Shown here: piece by piece, positions 56,187-64,000 of the stretch
How the letters are laid out: the number at the start of each line of letters is the position of its first letter
How positions within the stretch are numbered: position 1 is the first letter of the stretch
Assembly (NCBI GenBank): GCA_973895155.1
Contig: OZ316892.1
Coordinates: forward strand, 14,322,001-14,386,000
Source: Marsupella aquatica
Taxonomy: Eukaryota; Marchantiophyta
Length of the DNA: 64,000 bases
Direction: 5' to 3'
Notes under the pieces: generated by a model
The model's database searches: none
What the model was told of the DNA's origin: nothing
Seen by the model: only the letters and a program-made list of their open reading frames with translations
Position numbers and translations under genes: made by a program

Positions 56187-58563
56187 ATTCCTTGAGTGAA
56201 AGTAAGGTACACTACTAGCTATAGACATAGTATTTCTGGGGAAAGCCAGATGCACATTATCTCATTTGAGTTGTTACATTTTGAGATGTGCTCTATTCAG
56301 TTGAAACAAATTGATTTAAACCCATAAGCATGCAAATGGGTTTAAAACGTATGTGGGGAATTGGTTATGGTTACCTGGGTGAAAGGAGGAATGGCAAGAA
56401 ACCCATAATATTTGAAAAATTAAAAATGGAACTTAAACAAAGACACGGGGTTGCTTGAGTAATTAAGGATGGGCAAGTGTAAGAAATAATTATTAAGCTA
56501 TAGAGAAGCTTTGAGACAACAATGAAAACACTAAGAGAAGGAGAGAAATGCAAATTCCAGTAGTACAAAAGATACAACTTACCTAAGGCACTTTGAAAGA
56601 AAAACGCATGACAACAAATCTGAACCAACAAAAGGCAAAAGGTAAGCCCCTGCAGGGAGGCTTAGATCAAGTGTAACCTTTCCCGAAAGTTGCTATCGAT
56701 GCGCCTTATCAGCAATCCTGACTGCTGGTTTGTAAGGGGCTGCTCTGCAGAACCTACCATAGTGCCCCGCCAACTTCATGTCCATGATCTTGATTCCCAT
56801 TGTAATGCAAGAGGACATGCAGATCAAGTAGAGGAAAGTATATTCACACTACCCTGTTTCTGTCATCTTTTGCTAACAGGGCAAATTAGGCCTGCCTTAG
56901 AATAGGCCAGGTGAATCACAAAAGTGTGTAAAGTAAGTTCTGAATTTTGATGTTTATGTTTGCTACATATGCTATGGAGTCAACTTGAAATCCAAATATT
57001 ATGCCTTATCACATCACATATCACGTGTAGATTGACCTTAGTGAATTGAAGCTTGTATGTAGTTAGACCAAAAGTTTGTAACGCCTTGGGAGAGTCAAAT
57101 CCAAACATTATGCCTCATCACATATCTTGTGTCATCATGGCACCCTTTGTTTCCCCAATCTTTGTCTGAGTGGGTGAAAAACCAAACAAAGCAACTAATG
57201 ATCCTGTTGAACCCTCACTAGCTCGGGGATCACTTGCCCTCAAACTTCACTAGCTTATTACTCTAGATAACTCCATTACAAAATCCGACAAAAAACCCAG
57301 GGATTACTTAGTTTACTAGAAACCAATCATGGCTCAACTTACTCACTACCCCATTGATCTTAAGCCATATTAAGATGGACCCTCTTAGTAAAACTAGCCG
57401 TTATGGACCCATACTAAAATTGCCCGACCCGTGCTAAGATTAATTGAGACATTCTCGTACTAATGCTGGTGGAACATTGGCCCATTACTAGAATTAGGTG
57501 AGCATGGACCCATCCTAAATTTGGTAGACCATGGATCCAATGCTAATTAAAGTTAGCTGACCCCATTGGTACAGTTTGGACAATCATTCTTACTAAACTT
57601 AGTTGATCATGGGTTACCGGTTAAATTAGTATTTATTCTTATTTGTTGTTGAATACCCTATTCTGTCAAGGACTATCTTGCACATGAGGAAAGGTCCTAT
57701 TCATGCTGAATGCTTATTCAAAATAACATATGAAGATGGTCTATGGGGGTTGTGATCATCCATCCAAGCTCCTTGCCAAACTTGATGACCAATTTAATTG
57801 TTAATGTTTTGGTCAACTTGGCTAATAACCAAATTGTTCAAAAATTTGTCAAATTAAATTCCATGAATGTTGTTTGGAGATAAGATTGTTTTGCCCATCA
57901 TTCCTCCCTCCTACCCAAGTCTTTTTCTTGACACCTAAGATATTTTGTTAGTTGAATAACATACTTTACCTTGCAGAAGCCAGGTGAATTGGGAGCCTGG
58001 TTTGTTAGTTTTGAACACGAGCCTGAATGCCCATTCTCTAAATATTAATAGAGATAGGCCAAAAAAGCCTTACAAAATAATCTATATTGTTCCACTTCAT
58101 CTTTTCCTTATCCTAGTTTTTTTAATTCTGTTTTGTCTTTGTATTTTTGTCTCTGAAATTAGAGGCTTCACTCTAGAAGTCTAGACCCCAACTCTAACTT
58201 GTGTTTGTGCTTTCTAAATAAGACACACTTGGGCTTATATAGCATGTTTATCCTAGAACATGCCTCTAGTTTTGTCTTGTAGTGATATATAATTCATTTG
58301 ATTTATTTTATGATAAAAGAAATAATGACATGTAAAATATATGCCAAGAAATTAATATATGTTAATTAAGAGTGAATGACATAGTACACATGCAAAGAAA
58401 AACACATTATGACCAAGAAAGTACAAAGGTACTAAAGGTTGTGCACAGACAATACAGACTTTCACTTCTAGGTAATGACAATAACTATATTGAAACCATA
58501 AATTTTGTAAAAAAAATCATGAGTAGAACTTAGTACACTAAATTTGCACATTGTTAAAACTCA
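56187..58563. other. Intergenic, no gene
   Basis: AT-rich. ATCCAAA(T/C)ATTATGCC(T/C)(T/C)ATCACAT occurs twice (about 56990 and 57102). AAATAAGACACACTTGGGCTTATAT at about 58215 recurs at about 61302 (AAATAAGACACGCTCGGGC), bracketing repeat copy B. Possibly the ends of a larger element of about 3.1 kb. Confidence 0.45.
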
Positions 58564-61048
58564 TTACGGGTCCAGTTAGAGACTCTTGCAAATTTATAAA
58601 TTCAGAGAAAATTCCACATCATCCATTCATTCTTATCCATTGGATTTTACGTATCAATGGTGGAGATTGCACAAGGTGTCGTATCACTTGTGTGACCATT
58701 CAAGACACTTGTGTGGCAACCGTGAAGAAAATGTTGGGTTCATTTGCAAGAATGATACACATTCTTTGATGTCAAATTTAAACAAAAACTTGGATAGTAC
58801 TTTGGGTAATAAAATAAGATAACAAACTAGTCTTAACCATTGATGTTTGTTGATCAATGATGAGAGTTGTGCAATGTGGGTTGATGCACAATAATGTTGC
58901 TTGTGTAAAAACTGTCATGTGTGCGAGAATGGAAGTGCGCAAGAATAGTAATGTGTGTGAGAAGTATCACGCATGTCAGATCTATGTTAGTTGTCACTCA
59001 AAAACTGGGAAAGAATAATTATTAAATATGGGCCAGTAATGTGGGTCAACTAAGTTGAAGCCAAAATTAAGATGGATCTCTAAAAAAAGTCATTTTTGTT
59101 CTACTCAACCAAATGGGCTGAACATTCTCTAAGGGATAGAGAGGAAAGCTGGGGAATCTAGTATTAAAGTTGGAGCTCAAACTTAGCTCCAAATTGTGAG
59201 TTAAAAAATATATTGATATGAAAATTTTGTCTTAATCCAATCTCAGTTATGCTAAGACTACTTAGGGATGTGTGCACCTTAATATCTGAACTCATAACTT
59301 TATCAATTTCAAAGTTACAATTGGGGTCAAACAGTACACCGACCCTTGCGGATGTGTGCACCAGAATGCCTTAACTTGTAACCTTATTAATTTTAAAGTT
59401 ACAATTGGGGTCAAACAATACACCGACCCTTGCGGATGTGTGCACCAGAATGCCTTAACTTGTAACCTTATTAAGTTTAAAAGGTATAATTGGGTCAAAA
59501 AGTACACCAACCTTCCAGATGTGGGCACCAAGATGCCTTAAATTGTGATCTTCTTCATTTTTAATGTAAAGACAATGTTATGTTAAGAGTAGTATCAAAT
59601 GTTGATCTTGCTTTTGCTATTTCTATTGGAAAAGGAATTTCAAAAGGAAATAACTCTCAATCTAAAGTCTTCTTATGCCTTTCTTTGTAGCAAAATTCCT
59701 TCGTTAGAGTATCAATATTTACATCTTTTCAGTTGTCAAGATTTGAAAAAGTATTTACAAGTAAATATGAAACTCCAATTTTCAGGTCAAACAGTTCACT
59801 AAGTTTAGATCTGATGTTGCAAATTAGAACTTTTCACTTTCTTTTATCTAGAAATAATGATCACAAATCAATTGACTAAGGTGAAATCTTGGAATTGAAC
59901 AAATGTTTGAAATAGGTTTATCACAAAATATATTAGCAATCACACTTCTGGACCATAAGGAGAGAAGAGAAAGAAGTCAAACCTGTATTTCAAGTGTTGT
60001 CAAAAAGTTGAGCTTGCTATTGATTATAAAATAATTCGTAAACTCTCCCAAGTTTGTCTAGCAACCAAGTGTAAAATGTTCATCTCAAGAAAGGGTGAAG
60101 AGGGGGGCTCAACCATTGAATTGAAAGGACATTGGGCCACTTCACAACTAATAGAACCCATACAAACTGTAATTATTAAACAAAACATGCAATGCTACAA
60201 ACATACCTGGGTCACATGATGAGAGCCATACAAAAAATACTCTGCCACTTGATGTCCGCCTCCAAGCTTGAATGTCTCCTGTAAACGATACTCCCACCTA
60301 GCCTGAAGTATGCTATTAAACCCCACTATGATCACCCTAGGCACACCAAAAGAGTCATGAGTTCAACCTCCAATCAGCCTCCACAAGCACAACAAATTAG
60401 TCCCTAAATATTGAACACAACATCACTAAATCTCCTATCCAACCTATTTTTGTTCAGTTTATTAGTTACAATCTCTACATAATGGAGAAAGAGCCTACAT
60501 TTAATAATAAGACAAAATAACATCATAAAGTACAATTGATTACATAATCCACATCATGCAAGAAAACAAGTGTTCATAGTCCCATGAAAGTTGGTCTATA
60601 TGACCTCTCTCTCCAACACCTATGATGATTCTACACTTATGGTTTTTGTCTTTGTTTCCATTTGCCATGATCATTAGGACATTGATGCAAATTTTGTTTT
60701 ATTAGCATGTATTAACAAATTGAATCTTCAAACTAAGTTGCTCAAGATAATATCATAGATATTTACAACTAGTGATTCAATCCAAGCCGTAATTTTTCTT
60801 GTCGCATCTTTTTATTATTATAGATGAGCTTTAGATGTCATTCTTACCAAAATTAAATTTTATGCACATGAATTTCAAACGACAGATTTATAACGCTCCT
60901 TTTAATGCACTTTGGCAATCTGATATAGCCTACATATATAGAACACTCCTTTAAATGCACTTTGACAATGTGATCTAGCCCATACACAACACTCTATTGA
61001 ATGCACGGTCCACCCAAAAATGAATTGAGCTGGACCCACATACTAGTT
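58564..61048. repeat. 2.5-kb dispersed repeat, copy B (without the LTR)
   Basis: Collinear with 30411-33212, from ttacGGGTCCAGTTAGAGACTC to GAGCTGGACCCACATACTAG. The ends form a short inverted word GGGTCCAG(T/C)T. It keeps the LTR empty site (GGGATAGAGAGG near 59129) and the 84-bp array (59245-59540). Non-coding throughout. Confidence 0.82.
59245..59540. repeat. 84-bp tandem array inside repeat copy B
   Basis: TGCGGATGTGTGCACCAGAA at 59347 and 59431 (84 bp apart) with flanking degenerate units. Same unit as 31425-31735; the two arrays have similar unit numbers. Confidence 0.9.
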
Positions 61049-61511
61049 TCTTTCACTGTCATGAGAAAAAAGATAATTCACTAAGGATTGATTGAAAAGG
61101 AAATGTTAAACATTTATGAGAGGAGCCAAATATATTCAAAATACTCTAAGTTCACTAAAATTGGTCCAAAAGTTAATTTAAAATCAAATTAATATAAATG
61201 ATTCACCTAGTTAAGACACATTAAAATAAATAATAATAATGAACACAAAATCTGAAAAAGACAAAATCTGAAAGGGTAGATTTATAGCCAAAAATACTTC
61301 AAAATAAGACACGCTCGGGCTTATATGTCCAAGAGTTTAGAAGCAATCTTTGTGTTCATGGGGGTTTTCTTTCCTTTCATTGCTTGGAACGTCCCTTAGG
61401 TTATGCTATGCCCTTCCGAAAAGAAGGGGCAAGAAAGGAAAATGCGTGGTGTACGATGGTGCCCCAGGTTCAAACCGTGGCGGTGAATTATCTGAAGGCA
61501 TAAACTGCCTG
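61049..61511. other. Intergenic, no gene
   Basis: AT-rich until about 61300, then composition changes sharply toward single-copy-like sequence. No coding signal in this stretch. Confidence 0.4.
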
Positions 61512-61910
61512 TTATCGATCTCTTAGAGTGCCTGGTTGGTCTGGCTTCCTCATATGCGCTGAAAGACGCGAGTTTCTCTTCGGGAAAGAAATTACAGTAT
61601 GAGCTATGGCGGGAACGCAGACGCTCTGTCTTCCGCTCACGGTCTGCTCGACAGCGTCTGCTCGTGCTGGTAATCTTCCGCTCACACTTGTATGACCATC
61701 GCCTGTATGCGTCTGTGCTTCGAGGTGATGAAAGAAATCGTTTTGTTCGGAATTCATGTTAGCAGAAGGCTGAGGGACCAATTTAGTGCTTTCTCCTGGT
61801 TCCGTGGTCGTCGGTTGTCGTCGCCGTAAGGTCTTTCTCGTAGAACACATCGGTTCCTCGTAAATTGGTTTTTTTCGGGTCAGTGAGCGGGAATTGCGTG
61901 GGAGGTACAT
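61512..61910 (-). CDS. Orphan ORF, 132 aa, unrecognised
   Basis: Open from an ATG at 61910 to a stop at 61512-61514. The product is basic at the N-terminus (MYLPRNSRSLTRKKPIYEEP) and Ser/Thr/Pro-rich, with no hydrophobic segment, cysteine cluster or family motif that I recognise. Composition differs from the AT-rich repeat to the left. It may be real, a 5' leader region of the gene to the right on the opposite strand, or chance. Confidence 0.2.
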   Translation of the reverse strand: MYLPRNSRSLTRKKPIYEEPMCSTRKTLRRRQPTTTEPGESTKLVPQPSANMNSEQNDFFHHLEAQTHTGDGHTSVSGRLPARADAVEQTVSGRQSVCVPAIAHTVISFPKRNSRLSAHMRKPDQPGTLRDR

Positions 61911-62214
61911 ACGTTTTCGCCTTTCAGCGCTAGCTCGTGATTGGTTAAGTCGTAGAATTGATTGTTATGCTGCGTTTTGGTGGGGAAGATGGAGCTTTGG
62001 GCAAAGTTAAATTATTTCTATTCGGTTTGGGAATTCGTCTTCTTGTCATTTCTGGTGGATGAACCCACCCTTCCTTCACTAAGACGCTCTGGACTGACCG
62101 CTTGAGTCATTTTTGAGTTTCCGCAGAGCAGGCTAGATATTCCCAAAAGGGATTACGTGGGTTTTCTGGCCCAGGCACTATTCTTTCTACAAAATTATTT
62201 AGCTCGTACTTGCG

Positions 62215-64000
62215 ATGGACGATATAGACCATCAGCAGAGGCTTGCATGCTATTCTACGAGTTCGGATGGTTTTGGCTCCTTATCCAGCAGCTTTCCTCC
62301 AATTGCCAGTCAGTCTAAGTGCTCAGTCAATCAATTGGCCAGCTGAATGCATGGCCAAGTCGTATTATCGGTAGGGTTCCATCATACTTATTCACTTGCT
62401 ATGATGAGGGGTAGATCCTATCCAGCAAACCCGGGATGGGCTCAATTTCTGTTGGGATTCTTCTCACCCGTTCTCTCCTGGGAATCATGTCTTTCTTTCC
62501 TGACCGAAGAGTACAGTTCTGCAGACCTTTGGGAAAACTCTCACGGGTTTGCTTCAAACATACTTTCAATACTGTACTGCAGCAGATTCTAAGATTCTGA
62601 CCAATTCATTAGCGTACATGCCTGGTTAGTGGAGGTTTGGACATTGGATCCGTGGGTGATGAACTTACTATGGGATTTTCCGCTATGTAGATACAAGCTG
62701 CCGAACAACGTGGTCAGGTGGTACTCTGAGACAGATCCGTGGCGTTATTCTGAAGACATCTGCTGCCCCTCCCCAGGCATTCAATATCGGCAGAAAGTTG
62801 TTAGTGAGCTGTGCAAGGAAGTCTCCGGATGACTTTCCGGCGAAAGGTATGATGCCTAACATATTGTGTCACTCCAGTTGGATTAGTAATGAAAGAATCA
62901 ACTGTTGTGTCAATGTACTGTTGGCACTCCCTCTGTTCCCGAGGCTGTTGCACTAACTTTCGCTTTTTTTTTTGGGTAGGGGTTAATCCATCTTACCATG
63001 TTCTTCGGGCAAAATTCTTGCATGTGTCTTAACTCTGCTGCCTAAAACGATGACAATGTGACCATAATTGTTACTTTCTCATCCGGCAACGGATTTCCAA
63101 CTTGGGTCCAGCCGACCGCTAAACCCGTTCAGATTGGTCGACGATATTTAGTAGAGTGTGTAAATAGGCGTCATTCAATGAATTGGCAGAATTCGCTTGC
63201 CTAACATATATGTGAATCAAAGTCTATTTAACATCTGAGTCTGAAGACAGTTGCCAAGCAGGGTTTTCAAGTAAATCGTTACGGCCAAATAACTTATGAA
63301 CCAAGTATTTTGTGCTCTAATCATTCTAACTTCGAAACAGTGTCATTGGCATAGCTGCCCCTTTCGGATGTTGTGTAGTTTGAATTCTGGTCTGTGCTTT
63401 CGCCAACAGTATGTTAAGATTCTGCACATGAAGTTCAGATCATGCAGAAAAGTGCCACTAAAATTGTTGCCATTATATGTGGCAGAAAATGACGACGAGA
63501 GTGAGGACGGCGAGTTTGTTGCTCCCCGTGTAACACCCGATTACGTGGGAAAGGATTCTATCAAGCCTCCATCTAGGGTTGTGAAAAATGTAGAGGGCCC
63601 ATGGATCACGCGGGTATGTTTCTCTTACATATTGCTAAAAACTTGTTGCTGAATAAGGTTGAAATTACATGGCGTAATTGAATTCGAATGAGTGGATGAG
63701 CCCCCTTCGACATCTACTGCATTTACTACAGTGCATAGTTCGGACTTTCTTGGTGTCACACTACACTGTTCGATGGCAACACTCTCAGAATGATAGATAA
63801 AAGCGCATGACAGTTTGTTTAGATGGCTTGAAGACACATCGTTTGTCTATATAGGTGTGAATTATTTGCCCGCTGTCGATGGTATTTGGCAGGCATGGTT
63901 GCTTTGAAGGACATTTTTAGGAATGGAGAGTGGACGAGTTTTCTGATCATGGTGAATTGGGTTGTTAAATGCAGTGGGGCGGGAATGTGAGGGGTGGAAA
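62215..64000 (+). CDS. Exons of an unrecognised gene running toward the right edge
   Basis: Two likely plus-strand exons. One ends at 62846 with donor AAAG/GTATGA and reads ILKTSAAPPQAFNIGRKLLV then SCARKSPDDFPAKG. The other (63410-63613, phase 0 to 0) has acceptor CCAACAG and donor CGG/GTATG; its second half reads VAENDDESEDGEFVAPRVTP, DYVGKDSIKPPSRVVKNVEG, PWITR. High complexity, an acidic patch and conserved-looking Pro/Trp residues suggest a real nuclear-type protein. The exons' phases (1 then 0) do not join directly, so at least one exon lies between them or one border is wrong. A short frame at 62215 (MDDIDHQQRLACY) may be a first exon or an upstream ORF. I do not know the family. Confidence 0.4.

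Noticed and set aside
1-64000. CRISPR arrays, bacterial operons or organellar DNA
   Set aside because: No spaced identical repeats, no ribosome-binding-site-led gene chains and no plastid or mitochondrial gene runs; the segment is nuclear.

Overview
This is a nuclear segment of a plant genome. The evidence is spliceosomal genes with several introns whose products are plant orthologues (KEA4/5/6-type antiporter, HEN1, PRMT6, SGF29, URM1, an FSP1/AIFM2-like oxidoreductase), a standard plant tRNA-Glu(CTC), and many plant-style retroelements. Low gene density (about one gene per 8 kb), introns of roughly 100-600 bp, an R2-like non-LTR element and several intronless genes suggest a seedless plant (bryophyte or other early streptophyte) rather than a flowering plant. 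That placement is inference; no marker here fixes the species.

Layout, left to right. 1-3.6 kb: 5' two-thirds of a KEA-type K+/H+ antiporter gene (minus), running off the left edge. 4.9-8.7 kb: a solo LTR, a MITE-like element carrying a piece of the neighbouring PRMT6 gene, and the 3' end of a LINE. 9.4-10.5 kb: intronless PRMT6 (plus). 11.7-15.9 kb: minisatellites and a nearly complete restriction-endonuclease-type non-LTR retrotransposon (minus) with homopolymer frameshifts. 20.0-25.6 kb: nine-exon HEN1 (minus). 29.8-37.6 kb: a repeat cluster with two solo LTRs, a 2.8-kb repeat, an LTR with primer-binding site, a 146-bp tandem array and a 333-bp TRIM whose LTRs carry a tRNA-like sequence. 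38.0 kb: tRNA-Glu. 38.6-40.7 kb: FSP1-like oxidoreductase (minus, four exons). 44.2-47.2 kb: SGF29 (intronless) and URM1 (four small exons), both minus and 236 bp apart. 51.4-52.7 kb: an intronless gene joining BTB and BACK domains to the C-terminal ubiquitin-like module of USP7/UBP12-type deubiquitinases without the protease. 53.3-61.0 kb: MITE, retro-insertions, an LTR interrupted by a nested insertion, and the second copy of the 2.8-kb repeat. 61.4-64.0 kb: an orphan ORF and exons of an unrecognised gene leaving the right edge.

The genes do not form a pathway. They are separate housekeeping functions: ion homeostasis, histone arginine methylation, small-RNA methylation, membrane redox, SAGA chromatin reading, tRNA thiolation/urmylation and probable ubiquitin-related adaptor work. 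The most unusual items are the BTB-BACK-USP7C fusion, the tRNA-like TRIM (with paralogous empty sites present in the same array), and the MITE-captured PRMT6 fragment. Some genes (URM1 and several KEA, HEN1 and oxidoreductase exons) are made of exons too short to appear as long ORFs and were found by reading splice sites against remembered family sequences; no alignment was run.
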